The notes under the pieces were generated by a model that did no database searches, was not told the DNA's origin, and worked only from the letters and a program-made list of their open reading frames with translations. Position numbers and translations under genes: made by a program. From Streptomyces flavofungini (GTDB lineage Bacteria; Actinomycetota; Actinomycetes; Streptomycetales; Streptomycetaceae): a stretch of DNA of 64,000 nucleotides. The DNA is taken from the NCBI RefSeq assembly GCF_014650815.1, contig NZ_BMVR01000020.1, positions 48,446-112,445 on the forward strand, given 5' to 3'. Position 1 is the first letter of the stretch, and each line of letters starts with the position of its first letter. This document shows positions 48,039 through 59,308 of the stretch, in pieces.

Positions 48039-48623
48039 ATGCCCCTGTCTGTCCCCCCGGCTCCCGCGCCCGCCCTGCGCAGCGTCCTCGCGGCCCTCGG
48101 TTCCCCGACCGCCGTCCGCGGGGCCCGTACCCCGGCCCTGCGCGCCGCCCAGGGCCCCACGAGCGCGGAACTGCCGCTGCCGGTCCACGAGCTGGACCAC
48201 GTCACGGCGACGGGCACGTCCCCGACCAGGCTCACCGGCTGGCGCTTCCTGATCCGCTGCGGCGAGCACGCGGTCGCCGCCGCCGACACGATGCTCACGC
48301 CGGACGGCTGGGCCTTCTCGCACTTCTGCGAAGGTCCGTACATCGCCTCCGCCGAGCTGGCCCTGCGGCACGCCGAGTCGATGCCGAAGCCCTACCAGCC
48401 CCGGCTGCTCTCCGTGCCCGAGCTGTACATGCTCACGCTGTGGCTGCACGCCGACTGCACGGACGACGGCGCGAGCGGCCCGCTCGCCCCCACGGACCTC
48501 CTGGTGCCCCTCGCCCCCGCACCCCCCGGCATCGCGGCCCACCGCCCGCACCGCGCCGCCGACCTGCTCCCGGTGCTCACCCACCGCCTGACCCCGGCCC
48601 CGCTCCTGGGCTCGCCCGCCTGA
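48039..48623 (+). CDS. Hypothetical protein, 194 aa
   Basis: A soluble protein with a Pro/Ala N-terminal tail, then P-V-H-E-L-D-H-V-T-A-T-G, G-W-R-F-L-I-R-C-G-E-H-A-V-A-A-A-D-T, W-A-F-S-H-F-C-E-G-P-Y and V-P-E-L-Y-M-L-T-L-W-L-H-A. Segments with conserved-looking aromatic and Cys residues suggest an alpha/beta domain of about 110 residues. I do not recognise the family. ATG 48039 has GAGAGAGG upstream. No operon partner. Confidence 0.7.
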   Translation: MPLSVPPAPAPALRSVLAALGSPTAVRGARTPALRAAQGPTSAELPLPVHELDHVTATGTSPTRLTGWRFLIRCGEHAVAAADTMLTPDGWAFSHFCEGPYIASAELALRHAESMPKPYQPRLLSVPELYMLTLWLHADCTDDGASGPLAPTDLLVPLAPAPPGIAAHRPHRAADLLPVLTHRLTPAPLLGSPA

Positions 48624-48915
48624 CGTCACCACCCCTGGGCTCTGCCGTGCCCCGCCGCCCGCCCGGGCCGCGGGGCACGGCTGCGTACGGCCCCGTCGCT
48701 GCGGGTCAGAGCCCTGTCACCCGCTGTCCGCCCCGCCCAACCGGACTAGCCCACTTCGGCTACCACGAACCACCCGAAGAGACAGGGGAGTTGGGCTGAA
48801 CCGTCCGGGCGGGTGATACGTCATTAAGCAGTAGGAACCGCTGCAGCAAAATCCCTGCGGAATGACGCCCGTAGGGCAACACTGGACCGGACCGACAAAT
48901 TAACGGGGGGCGGCG

Positions 48916-49188
48916 ATGAACACCGCATCGAGCCGCAAGACGGACGTCACGACCATCACCACGCAGCGAAAGAACCCTTCCATGTGCCAGCACCAGCCAC
49001 CGTGTCCGACAGCCGAATCCGCCGACCGGGAAGCCGCGTTCCTCGTGGCACACCACCCGGAGCAGGGATGGAGTCTGCTGTGCAACGGCGTCCTGCTCTT
49101 CGAGGACACCGGTGAGCTGCTGCCGAACGGGGAGATCATTGCCCCGCACCGGCCACTGGCCACCAGCCAGGTGATGACGGCCGCCTGA
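48916..49188 (+). CDS. DUF5999-family small protein
   Basis: 90 aa. The core M-C-Q-H-Q-P-P-C-P-T-A, R-E-A-A-F-L-V-A-H-H-P-E-Q-G-W-S-L-L-C-N-G-V and L-L-F-E-D-T-G-E-L is the actinobacterial DUF5999 signature: three Cys and several His in the first 50 residues of the core, plausible metal ligands. Function unknown. ATG 48916 has GGGGGG 5 bases upstream and adds 22 residues (Thr-rich) before the family core; ATG 48982 gives the shorter form often seen. It ends at a hairpin terminator. Confidence 0.8.
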   Translation: MNTASSRKTDVTTITTQRKNPSMCQHQPPCPTAESADREAAFLVAHHPEQGWSLLCNGVLLFEDTGELLPNGEIIAPHRPLATSQVMTAA

Positions 49189-49207
49189 GCCGTCCACCAC
49201 GCACACA

Positions 49208-49242
49208 AGGGCCGGCCCGGACATCCTGTCCGAACCGGCCCT
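49208..49242 (+). terminator. Hairpin terminator
   Basis: AGGGCCGG (49208-49215) / CCGGCCCT (49235-49242) with an inner GGAC/GTCC pairing (49219-49222/49228-49231), just after the DUF5999 gene. Confidence 0.7.
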
Positions 49243-49299
49243 GACTCATGTGCGGCCACGCGCGGGTCGCTCGACACCGCGCGCACGGCGCCGGGGTAT

Positions 49300-52188
<2,889 letters not shown>

Positions 52189-52250
52189 TGCGGAGGCCTC
52201 CTGGTCTGACACGACCTGCGAGGGGCACCACGGCGCGGGTACCCGGACGG

Positions 52251-52473
52251 CCTCCCCCTCTGTCATCTCAACCTGAGAGCTTCACAGCTCCGCCCTAGGG
52301 CAGCGCTGCTTTCACCGTCGGTGAGGAAGGGTTCCGAACGTGCCCGCCCGACGCCCGCCCTGCTTTCCAGAGTGACCTCGTCCGTGCGGTACATGGGCCT
52401 GAGAGATTCCGGGGAGGAGTTGCTCCTTCGGCGCCTCCGGTGCTGCCACCGAAGAGCTCTCCCGCACGGGGTC
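52251..52473 (-). promoter_or_regulatory. Tandem glycine riboswitch upstream of gcvP
   Basis: The minus strand reads in order: a closing stem CCCCGTGCGGGAGAG, GGCGCCGAAGGAGCAACTCC, AATCTCTCAGGC, ACTCTGGAAAG for aptamer 1, then ACCGACGGTGAAAGCA, GAAGCTCTCAGGTT and GATGACAGAGGGGGAGG for aptamer 2. These are the standard core words of the gcvT-type glycine aptamers in the right order. The second core ends about 63 bases before the gcvP start. It is expected to turn gcvP on when glycine is abundant. Confidence 0.92.
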
Positions 52474-52680
52474 AATAGTCACTGGCCAGCCTACCAGCGA
52501 GGACCGCGGCCGATCCCTCGAGTGGCCGCCCGCCCCGATGTGCTCTTTCGTAGTGATGACAAGCAAAATCCCGAACGAGTGAGCACGAGCACGCACAACC
52601 AGGCACAAGCAGCCACAAGCACCTGTAAGAACCCATAAGCAGGCACGAGCACGAACGACTCGCGACCAGTTGGAGGGCCC

Positions 52681-53043
52681 GTGCAGACCGACATCGATCC
52701 GCGCAACCTGATCGGCCGCAAGGCGTTCGACCGCAACGGGGCCAAGATCGGCACCGTCGACGAGGTCTATCTCGACGATGCCACCGGTGCGCCGGAGTGG
52801 GCGGCCATACGAACAGGGCTGTTCAGCCGGGATGCCTTCGTCCCCCTGGAACCCAGCGAGCTGATCAACGACGGCACCCTCCGGGTCCCCTTCGAGCGCG
52901 CCCTCATCAAGGACGCCCCGGACTTCGGCGTAGGCCGCCACCTCTCCCCCGAACAGGAACTCCAGCTCTACCGCCACTACGGCCTCGACCTGGCCCCACC
53001 CCCGCCTCCGCCGGACACCGACTTCGGCCACACGGCAACGTAG
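52681..53043 (+). CDS. PRC-barrel domain protein
   Basis: 120 aa. One PRC-barrel domain: D-P-R-N-L-I-G-R-K-A-F-D-R-N-G-A-K-I-G-T-V-D-E-V-Y-L-D, then P-E-W-A-A-I-R-T-G-L-F, then R-D-A-F-V-P-L. V-P-F-E-R-A-L-I-K-D-A-P and a C-terminal L-S-P-E-Q-E-L-Q-L-Y-R-H-Y-G-L follow, typical of actinobacterial stress-type PRC proteins. Cytoplasmic, role unknown. GTG 52681 has GGAGG 4 bases upstream. The upstream spacer (52575-52655) is low-complexity GCACAAGCA/GCACGAGCA repeats. Confidence 0.85.
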   Translation: MQTDIDPRNLIGRKAFDRNGAKIGTVDEVYLDDATGAPEWAAIRTGLFSRDAFVPLEPSELINDGTLRVPFERALIKDAPDFGVGRHLSPEQELQLYRHYGLDLAPPPPPPDTDFGHTAT

Positions 53044-53443
53044 CCAAGGGCCCGAAGCTTCCGTTTCCCTCCCACTCCGGCTCATTCATACCTATTCCCG
53101 CCCACCCTGGCTCGCTCCGGCCCACCGCGGCTCACTCCGGCCCATCCCGGCCCACCCCGGCCTTGCCCCGCCTACGGGCGCCCTCAGGCTGACCGGGCGG
53201 CTACTCCTGCTTGGGCATTCGCGACGTACTCGTACGCGCAGGTCGCGATGCTCGCGCAGGTCGAGGAGTCCGCAGAGTCTCCGGTGCTCGCTCGCGGCCG
53301 CTCAGGTGTGGTAGGCGACTTCAGGGTTCCTGGTGCTCCTGGCTGCTCGGCCAGCCCGACCTGTCCTCCATGGCCCCGGATTCCCCGGCCTGCCCGGCGC
53401 CCCCAACGGTTCGGCCTTCTCCGGCACTCTCCGCGACCTCGGG
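53044..53443. other. Spacer between convergent genes with C-rich short repeats
   Basis: 53095-53170 repeats words such as CTCCGGCCCACC and CCCGGCCCA. The remainder is GC-rich with no frame showing a start site or codon pattern that stands out. No strong hairpin terminator was seen. Confidence 0.4.
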
Positions 53444-55135
53444 CTACTCAGCAGCCCCAGCACCTCCGGCCTGCCCGACAGCCGCCACACCCTCGTCCTC
53501 CACGACACCTGCCACCCCCACGTCCGCCGCCACCAACGGCACCGGATCCGACAGCTCCAGCTCCGGATCGTCCGTCCGAAACGTCCGCACCCGCCCTGGC
53601 ACCGACCCCGGCGTCTCGAACCGGACCGTCACCCGCCCCAGCCCACTCCCCTGTACCCACCCCGCCCCGTGCACCGCGTGCCGCACGTCATGCCCGGCCG
53701 ACCACCTGCGCTCAGCCAAAGCCACAGACTCCCCACCACCGGCATCACCACCCCCAGACGCCTCACTGCCGGGCGCCCCACCACCAAACCCGCCACCAGG
53801 CACCACACCACCGCTCCCCGCACCACAAGCCGCGCCCCCGACCGCGCCCTCACCCCGCATGCCACCGTCCGCCATCTCACGCCCGCCCCATTCCCCCACC
53901 TCAGGCCCCGCCTCCGTCTGAGTCCCCAAACCGGCGACCACGCCCACCCCAGCCCCCGCCTGAGCCATCACACCCTCCCCACCAGCACCAGCACCCGCAC
54001 CCGCACCCGCACCCGCACCCGCACCCGCCGCAGCGTCGGCCTGCGCCGCCGCGTCAACCTGCGCCTGCGCCTGCGCGAACAAATCCTCCTGCGTGTAGTC
54101 GGCCAGCCCGCTCACCCCGACCCCCAGCAACCGCACCCCACCCGTGGTGTCCACGGACTCGAGGAGCCGCGCGGCCGCCTCGCGCACCACACCGGGGTCG
54201 TCCGTGGGCCCGCGCAGCGTCTCGGACCGGGTCAGCGTGGAGAAGTCGAAGCGGCGGACCTTCAGCACGATGGTCCGCCCGGAGTGCCCCGCGTCCCGCA
54301 GCCGCTGCACGCACCGGTCGGCCAGCCGGGCCACCTCCATGCGGACCCGCACCCGGTCGTGGATGTCCACGTCGTACGTGTCCTCCACGCTGACCGACTT
54401 GGTGTCCCGCTCGGCCACCACGGGCCGCTCGTCCTGCGCCAGCGCCATCGCGTACAGCGACCCGCCGTGAGCCTTTCCCAGGAGCCGTACGAGCTCGTCC
54501 TCCCCGGCTTCGGCCAGCTCCCCGACGGTGGTGATCCCGGCCCGCCGGAGATGGTCGCCGGTGGCGGGCCCCACCCCGGGCAGCGTCCGCACGGTCATGG
54601 GCGCGAGCAGTTCCCGCTCCGTACCCGGCGATATCAGCACGAGCCCGTCCGGCTTGGCCTCCTCGGAGGCGATCTTCGCCAGCATCTTGGACGCGGCGAG
54701 CCCCACGGACCCGGTCAGCCCCGTGACCCGCAGGATGTCCGCCCGCAGCCGCTCCCCCACGGCCCGCGCCGCCGCCTCGTCCGCCGCGACGCCACCCGCT
54801 TCCAGGTCCACGAAGGCCTCGTCCAGGCTCAGCGGCTCCACCAGCGGCGACAACTCCCGCAGGAGCCGCATCACCTGCTCGCTGATCGACCGGTAGAACG
54901 AGAACCGGGGCACGAGATACGCGGCGTTCGGCGCGAGCCGCCGCGCCTGCCCCATGGGCATCGCCGAATGCACCCCGAACCGCCGTGCCTCGTAGGAGGC
55001 GGTGGCGACCACACCGCGCGGACCGAGCCCGCCCACGACGACAGCCTTGCCCCGCAGGCTCGGCTTGGCAGCCTGCTCGGCGGACGCGTAGAAGGCGTCC
55101 ATGTCGAGATGCAGAATCGTCGGCGCGGTCCTCAC
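53444..55135 (-). CDS. dinB: DNA polymerase IV (Y family) with extended C-terminus
   Basis: 563 aa, versus about 350-420 usual. Error-prone translesion polymerase. Catalytic carboxylates are intact: L-H-L-D-M-D-A-F at residues 9-15 and S-L-D-E-A-F near 105. The thumb (L-P-G-V-G-P-A-T) and little finger (V-L-K-V-R-R-F-D-F) lead to D-L-F, a possible clamp-binding segment (Q-E-D-L-F) near 350. About 150 residues of Gly/Ala-rich, repeat-containing linker follow, then W-S-A-G-H-D-V-R-H and G-R-V-T-V-R-F-E-T-P-G. GTG 55135 lies 8 bases from a -10-like CAGCAT in a PafBC-type promoter, so it is leaderless and DNA-damage induced. Confidence 0.93.
   Translation of the reverse strand: MRTAPTILHLDMDAFYASAEQAAKPSLRGKAVVVGGLGPRGVVATASYEARRFGVHSAMPMGQARRLAPNAAYLVPRFSFYRSISEQVMRLLRELSPLVEPLSLDEAFVDLEAGGVAADEAAARAVGERLRADILRVTGLTGSVGLAASKMLAKIASEEAKPDGLVLISPGTERELLAPMTVRTLPGVGPATGDHLRRAGITTVGELAEAGEDELVRLLGKAHGGSLYAMALAQDERPVVAERDTKSVSVEDTYDVDIHDRVRVRMEVARLADRCVQRLRDAGHSGRTIVLKVRRFDFSTLTRSETLRGPTDDPGVVREAAARLLESVDTTGGVRLLGVGVSGLADYTQEDLFAQAQAQVDAAAQADAAAGAGAGAGAGAGAGAGGEGVMAQAGAGVGVVAGLGTQTEAGPEVGEWGGREMADGGMRGEGAVGGAACGAGSGGVVPGGGFGGGAPGSEASGGGDAGGGESVALAERRWSAGHDVRHAVHGAGWVQGSGLGRVTVRFETPGSVPGRVRTFRTDDPELELSDPVPLVAADVGVAGVVEDEGVAAVGQAGGAGAAE
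53991..54026 (-). repeat. (GCACCC)6 hexanucleotide repeat in dinB
   Basis: Six perfect copies of GCACCC (53991-54026), encoding Gly-Ala dipeptides on the minus strand within the linker after the polymerase core. Slippage by whole units would keep frame. Confidence 0.9.
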
Positions 55136-55142
55136 ATCTCCG

Positions 55143-55165
55143 ATGCTGCCCTACGCCACTGACAA
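55143..55165 (-). promoter_or_regulatory. PafBC-type promoter of dinB
   Basis: Minus strand: TTGTCAGTG (55165-55157), 8 bases, CAGCAT (55148-55143). The -35 half is perfect; the -10 deviates at the first position (C for T). The start codon follows 8 bases later, the same geometry as the 59-aa gene at 14320. Confidence 0.65.
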
Positions 55166-55227
55166 TGCCCCTGAGCCACCAGGCGCAGGGGCCCCGCCAG
55201 GACCACCGAGGAACGCCGCCGACCGCC

Positions 55228-55857
55228 TCACACGGCCCGGTTGCGCCGCCTCGCGAGCTCGTCCCCGGGATGGTTCCCCACCAGTGTCTCCCCGGTGTCG
55301 ATGCGCTCCCCGTGGAGCTGCGACAGAGCCGCCTCCACATCGCGCCACACGACGCCCACGGCGATCCCGAAGACGCCCTGTCCGCCCTGGAGCAGATCGT
55401 GCACCTCGGCGGGCGAGGTGCACTCGTAGACCGTCGCCCCGTCGCTCATCAGCGTGGTGCGCTCCAGGTCCCGGAATCCGCTGTCGCGCAGATGCTGGAC
55501 CGTGGTGCGGATGTTCTGCAGCGAGACCCCGGTGTCGAGGAACCGCTTCACGATCTTCAGAACGACCACGTCACGGAAGCTATAGAGCCGCTGGGTCCCG
55601 GAGCCACCGGCCGCGCGCACACTGGGCTCGACGAGCCCGGTCCGCGCCCAGTAGTCCAACTGGCGGTACGTAATGCCCGCGGCGGCGCACGCCGTGGGCC
55701 CCCGATATCCGACCCGGTCCTGCTCGGGGCTCTCCTGACCTTCCGGTCCGGAGGTACCGCCGGGCACTGCCACCGGGCGTTTCGGAGAGTGATCGGCCGA
55801 GCTGCTGTGATGCGGGTACGGACCGCCCACCGCTGTGCCGTCGCCGCTGCTTCTCAC
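55228..55857 (-). CDS. MerR-family regulator
   Basis: 209 aa. A 50-residue polar leader (S-S-G-D-G, H-H-S-S-S-A-D-H-S) precedes the MerR helix-turn-helix: V-G-Y-R-G-P-T-A-C-A-A-A-G-I-T-Y-R-Q-L-D-Y-W-A-R-T-G-L-V-E-P-S. R-L-Y-S-F-R-D-V-V-V-L-K-I-V-K and a coiled dimer helix follow; then a C-terminal domain with V-Y-E-C-T-S-P-A-E-V. GTG 55857 has GGAGG 5 bases upstream. It corresponds in position to the mycobacterial MerR gene (Rv1830) between gcvB and the DUF151 gene. Target unknown. Confidence 0.88.
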   Translation of the reverse strand: MRSSGDGTAVGGPYPHHSSSADHSPKRPVAVPGGTSGPEGQESPEQDRVGYRGPTACAAAGITYRQLDYWARTGLVEPSVRAAGGSGTQRLYSFRDVVVLKIVKRFLDTGVSLQNIRTTVQHLRDSGFRDLERTTLMSDGATVYECTSPAEVHDLLQGGQGVFGIAVGVVWRDVEAALSQLHGERIDTGETLVGNHPGDELARRRNRAV

Positions 55858-56104
55858 GCCGACCTCCGTCCTTGACCTGCCTCCTCGACGGTAGGCAGTC
55901 ACCAGGGGCTCGTCAACGAACGCCACACTCGGCACGCCGGGTGATAATCACCCTGCGAGTGGTTTCCCCTCCCACACTGCGGGGAAAGGCTAGCCGAATG
56001 ATCCGGAGACGGCCTCCCGGAGAGGTCCTACCGGCTGATGTACGACGCCGATCCACCGGCTGTCGACGGCCGACCGAGGCGCCCGATCCGCCGCCGCCGA
56101 CGGC

Positions 56105-56578
56105 TCACTGGCTGTTGGTGCCGAAGTCCTCGGGCGAGATCTGGTCGAGGAACTCGCGGAACTTCTCCACCTCGTCCTCCTGCTCGTCCGGAATGGCGAT
56201 CCCGGCGTCGTCGAGCACCCCGTCACTGCCGAAGATCGGCGTCCCGGTGCGCAGCGCCAGCGCTATGGCGTCGGAGGGCCGCGCGCTCACCTCGACTCCG
56301 CTGGCGAAGACCAGCTCGGCGTAGAACACGCCTTCACGCAGGTCGGTGATGCGTACTTCGGTGAGCTCCTGGCCGACAGCCTCCAGCACGTCCTTGAACA
56401 GGTCGTGCGTCAGCGGCCGTGCGGGCGCCATGCCCTGCTGTGCGAAGGCGATGGCGGTCGCCTCCCCTGGTCCGATCCAGATGGGGAGGTACCGGTCGCC
56501 TCCCACTTCACGCAGGAGCACGATCGGCTGGTTGGAGGGCATTTCGACCCGGACACCTACGACGTCGAGCTCGTTCAC
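56105..56578 (-). CDS. DUF151 bifunctional nuclease-domain protein, leaderless
   Basis: 157 aa. DUF151 hallmarks: V-V-L-L-R-E-x-x-G-D-R-Y-L-P-I-W-I-G-P-G-E-A; R-P-L-T-H-D-L-F; R-P-S-D-A-I-A-L-A-L-R. The C-terminal tail is acidic (D-E-Q-E-D-E-V-E-K-F). The domain has reported RNase/DNase activity in a plant homologue, while the bacterial role is unknown. GTG 56578 lies 7 bases after TAGGGT (56590-56585, minus strand) and lacks a ribosome binding site, so leaderless. It matches the Rv1829 position in the mycobacterial locus. Confidence 0.9.
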   Translation of the reverse strand: MNELDVVGVRVEMPSNQPIVLLREVGGDRYLPIWIGPGEATAIAFAQQGMAPARPLTHDLFKDVLEAVGQELTEVRITDLREGVFYAELVFASGVEVSARPSDAIALALRTGTPIFGSDGVLDDAGIAIPDEQEDEVEKFREFLDQISPEDFGTNSQ

Positions 56579-56631
56579 ACAGCAACCCTAGGACGTGCCC
56601 GGCAGGTTTGGGTAGTCGGGCACCGATCGGG

Positions 56632-57375
56632 TCAGCGCACCCGGACGCCGAGGGCACTGTGCACGAGCGCCGCGTGCAGCCTGCCCGTGAGCCCCGCGAG
56701 CTCCTTCGTACGGGCTTCCGCATGGGCCCTGGTCTGCGGATTGCGGTGCCTGCGCAGCGGCGCGACGACTTGGTCGACGAGGCCCGCCTCCCGGTCGGCG
56801 GCCGCTTTCATGGCCCGCAGATGGCGGGGTTCGATACCGAATCGACCGAGTTCGACGACCAGCGCGGCCACCGTCACGGCGTCCGCGTCGTAGCTCCCGT
56901 CGGGCAGGGGCGCGATCAGGCCGTACGTCTCCCACTCGGCGAGCTGCCGCTCGTCGGCCTCGGCGGCGGCCAGCAGGGTGTCCCGCCCCAGCCGCGCCGC
57001 GGTGCGCTCCTCGTCGGCCTCCGGGAATTCGCTGTCAGCAGACTCGGGCGACTGCCCAGGAGCGGGTACGGCGGGTACCCCACCGGGCTCCGTGGCGTCG
57101 AGCTGCTCACGGATCACTTTGAGCGGCAGGTAGTGGTCGCGCTGCATCCGCAGGACGTAACCGAGCCGCTCGACGTCGTCCGGGCTGAACTTGCGGTAGC
57201 CGGACGGTGTGCGCTGCGGCTCGATAAGCCCTTCGGACTCCAAGAACCTGATCTTGGAGATGGTGACCTCGGGAAATTCGTCACGCAGCACGTTCAGCAC
57301 GGTGCCGATGCTCATCAGCCGTTGGTCCGCGGCGGCGGTGCCGCTTCCGGCACCGCCCCTCGTTGTGTGCAGCAT
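56632..57375 (-). CDS. MerR-family regulator
   Basis: 247 aa. MerR domain at residues 20-95: M-S-I-G-T-V-L-N-V-L, F-P-E-V-T-I-S-K-I-R-F-L-E-S-E-G-L-I, R-T-P-S-G-Y-R-K-F-S-P-D-D-V-E-R-L and Y-L-P-L-K-V-I-R-E-Q-L. A polar linker and a C-terminal helical domain follow (L-A-E-W-E-T-Y-G-L-I). It corresponds to mycobacterial Rv1828, directly downstream of garA. ATG 57375 has AGGGAAGG 3 bases upstream. The 42-base gap to the FHA gene contains a palindromic repeat hairpin. Confidence 0.9.
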   Translation of the reverse strand: MLHTTRGGAGSGTAAADQRLMSIGTVLNVLRDEFPEVTISKIRFLESEGLIEPQRTPSGYRKFSPDDVERLGYVLRMQRDHYLPLKVIREQLDATEPGGVPAVPAPGQSPESADSEFPEADEERTAARLGRDTLLAAAEADERQLAEWETYGLIAPLPDGSYDADAVTVAALVVELGRFGIEPRHLRAMKAAADREAGLVDQVVAPLRRHRNPQTRAHAEARTKELAGLTGRLHAALVHSALGVRVR

Positions 57376-57392
57376 GGACCTTCCCTGGGGTC

Positions 57393-57413
57393 CCCCCAGA
57401 CGGAGTCTGGGGG
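57393..57413. repeat. Palindromic intergenic repeat CCCCCAGAC/GTCTGGGGG
   Basis: Perfect 9-bp arms with a 3-nt loop between FHA and merR. From memory this palindrome type is widespread in Streptomyces intergenic regions (REP-like). It can also form a terminator or attenuator between the two genes. Confidence 0.75.
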
Positions 57414-57417
57414 AGGG

Positions 57418-58242
57418 TCAGATGCCCCGCTGGCTCGCGTAGAAGACCAGCCGGTACTTGCCGATCTGCACCTCGTCGCCGTTGGACAGCGCGACGGAGT
57501 CGATCCGCTCCCGGTTCACGTACGTGCCGTTGAGGCTGCCCACGTCGGCGACGGTGAAGGAGCCGTCCGCGAGGCGACGGAACTCCACGTGGCGGCGCGA
57601 CACGGTCACGTCGTCCAGGAAGATGTCGCTCTGCGGGTGGCGCCCCGCCGTCGTCAGCTCGCCGTCCAGGAGGAAGCGGCTGCCCGAGTTCGGGCCGCGC
57701 CGCACCACGAGGAGCGCCGAGCCGAGCGGCAGCGCGTCCACGGCCGCCTGCGCCTCGGGCGAGAGCGCCGGGGACAGCGTCTGTCCGGTGACCTCGGCGT
57801 CGTAGGCCTCGAGTCCGGAGATGGAGATCGTCGAAGTGGTCTCGGACGGACGCTCGGCGACCGCTCCGGCCCGCAGCGGCGCACCGCAGTTGGAACAGAA
57901 CCGGCTCGCCTGCGCGTTGCGGTTCCCGCACCTCGTACACACCAGGGCCGACATGGACGGATCCTCCTGCCGCGGCTGCCCCGCAGGGGCATTGGACGCG
58001 TACGGGTCGGGGGTAAACCCTCCACCCGTACTTGAGGTTGACGGTTCCCCGAAACCTATGCGGCCGGAACTGGCAGGGTCAACAGACGACGCGCCCTGTC
58101 CGCCCGAAATGTCTCCGCCGACCTGGTCCCGGAACAGCGGGCGCTCGCCCACCTGTGTCTCCGGCACGTCTCCAGCGCGCGGCGCACGATGACGGGCGTC
58201 TTCACGTGCGCTCTTGCCGAACAACTTCGCAAACAACTTCAC
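57418..58242 (-). CDS. GarA/OdhI-like FHA protein with zinc ribbon
   Basis: 274 aa, longer than mycobacterial GarA (about 160). Order: an N-terminal polar region; zinc ribbon with Cys102, Cys105, Cys116 and Cys119; phospho-acceptor motif S-E-T-T-S (Thr135/Thr136); FHA domain at about 175-270 with R-H-P-Q-S-D-I-F-L, S-R-R-H-V-E and L-N-G-T-Y-V-N. In relatives, Ser/Thr kinases phosphorylate the ETTS Thr, which folds back on the FHA domain and releases 2-oxoglutarate and glutamate enzymes; that is the expected role. GTG 58242 has AGGGGA 7 bases upstream. A start at M97 would remove the N-region but keep all domains. Confidence 0.9.
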   Translation of the reverse strand: MKLFAKLFGKSAREDARHRAPRAGDVPETQVGERPLFRDQVGGDISGGQGASSVDPASSGRIGFGEPSTSSTGGGFTPDPYASNAPAGQPRQEDPSMSALVCTRCGNRNAQASRFCSNCGAPLRAGAVAERPSETTSTISISGLEAYDAEVTGQTLSPALSPEAQAAVDALPLGSALLVVRRGPNSGSRFLLDGELTTAGRHPQSDIFLDDVTVSRRHVEFRRLADGSFTVADVGSLNGTYVNRERIDSVALSNGDEVQIGKYRLVFYASQRGI

Positions 58243-58441
58243 GGGCGATTCCCCTTGACCGAAACAGACCCGCCCGTGGGGCAGGACGAACCCTGATTGC
58301 ACACACCGTCATACCGCGGTACTACCGACATCCTCACAACGTCCGTAGCCGCCAAACAGTTTCCACCACGCACCCCGTCTGCGGTGCGCCGACCCCCCGC
58401 AACCTCATGCCCTGGACCAACGGCCCCCATGCGCTCCCGGC

Positions 58442-59308
58442 TCACTGGGAGGACGACCGAGCGTAGTCAGGCCGCTTCGCCGGTCGCAAGGCATCCACGA
58501 CGATCTTCTCCGTACGTGCGACAGTGACCGTGGCCTGCTCCTTCTCCAGAGTCTGCACCACCCCTCCGGGGATGTTCAGTGCCGGCTCCAGGTCCTGCGG
58601 CTTGCCGATGACCTTGAAGCGGTAGGGCGCGGAGACCTTCCGGCCGTCCACGCGCACACCGCCGCCCGTCGCATCCGACAGATGGGTGCTGGCCACCACC
58701 CTGACGTCATTGACCTGGATGGCCTCCGCACCGGCGGCGCGCAACTCCTGGATGGCGTCGAGCAGCATGTCAGCCTCAACCGTCCCCTTCTTGTCGTCGA
58801 TGGTCAGCGTGATGCCGGGGCCCTGCGCCGCCACGGTGCCCGCCAGAATGCCGAGCTGTCGTTCTCTCTCGACCGTCTGCTTGCGGGCCTCCTCGGCCTG
58901 GTCCGAGCTGTTCTCGAGACCGGTGCGCTGTTCCTCCAGTCTCCGCTTCTCATCTTCCAGACGCTGAGTTCGGTCATCCAGTTCATCGAGAATACGGACA
59001 AGATCTTCCTGCCGTGCTCCGCGCAGCGCGCTGCTGTCGTTGGTGGACCGCACCTGGATGGCGAGCCCCAGGCCGAGAACGAACAACAGCAGGGCGACGA
59101 TGAGTTGCGCCCGCGTCAGGCGCGGCGGCCAGATCCCCTGTACGAGCCTCTGACGGCCGGTCAGGGTGGTGTCCCCGCTCGGCTTCCCCGGCGCCCCGTC
59201 AGCGGCCGTGCCGGGCGTCACCGGGACCTCGGCGGGCAGTTCCCTGCGCCTGCCGTCCTCGGGCGGGTTCTCCCTGTTCATGGGGTTCATGGGACTCATC
59301 GCCGTCAC
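58442..59308 (-). CDS. DUF881 membrane-anchored protein (second copy)
   Basis: 288 aa. A 65-residue cytoplasmic Pro/Glu-rich tail precedes one membrane segment (L-I-V-A-L-L-L-F-V-L-G-L-G-L-A-I). A coiled coil of about 50 residues follows (L-V-R-I-L-D-E-L-D-D-R-T, E-K-R-R-L-E-E-Q), then the extracytoplasmic DUF881 domain: G-P-G-I-T-L-T-I-D-D-K-K and A-I-Q-V-N-D-V-R-V-V-A-S-T, ending with V-R-V-D-G-R-K-V-S-A-P-Y. The start GTG 59308 overlaps the upstream sbp stop (GTGA). The 199 bases between its stop and the FHA start hold a TACCGCGGTA palindrome (58312-58321), and no gcvH, unlike mycobacteria. Confidence 0.9.
   Translation of the reverse strand: MTAMSPMNPMNRENPPEDGRRRELPAEVPVTPGTAADGAPGKPSGDTTLTGRQRLVQGIWPPRLTRAQLIVALLLFVLGLGLAIQVRSTNDSSALRGARQEDLVRILDELDDRTQRLEDEKRRLEEQRTGLENSSDQAEEARKQTVERERQLGILAGTVAAQGPGITLTIDDKKGTVEADMLLDAIQELRAAGAEAIQVNDVRVVASTHLSDATGGGVRVDGRKVSAPYRFKVIGKPQDLEPALNIPGGVVQTLEKEQATVTVARTEKIVVDALRPAKRPDYARSSSQ

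Noticed and set aside
53991..54026. Hexamer repeats as a CRISPR-like array
   Set aside because: The units are 6 bp without spacers and lie within the dinB coding frame.
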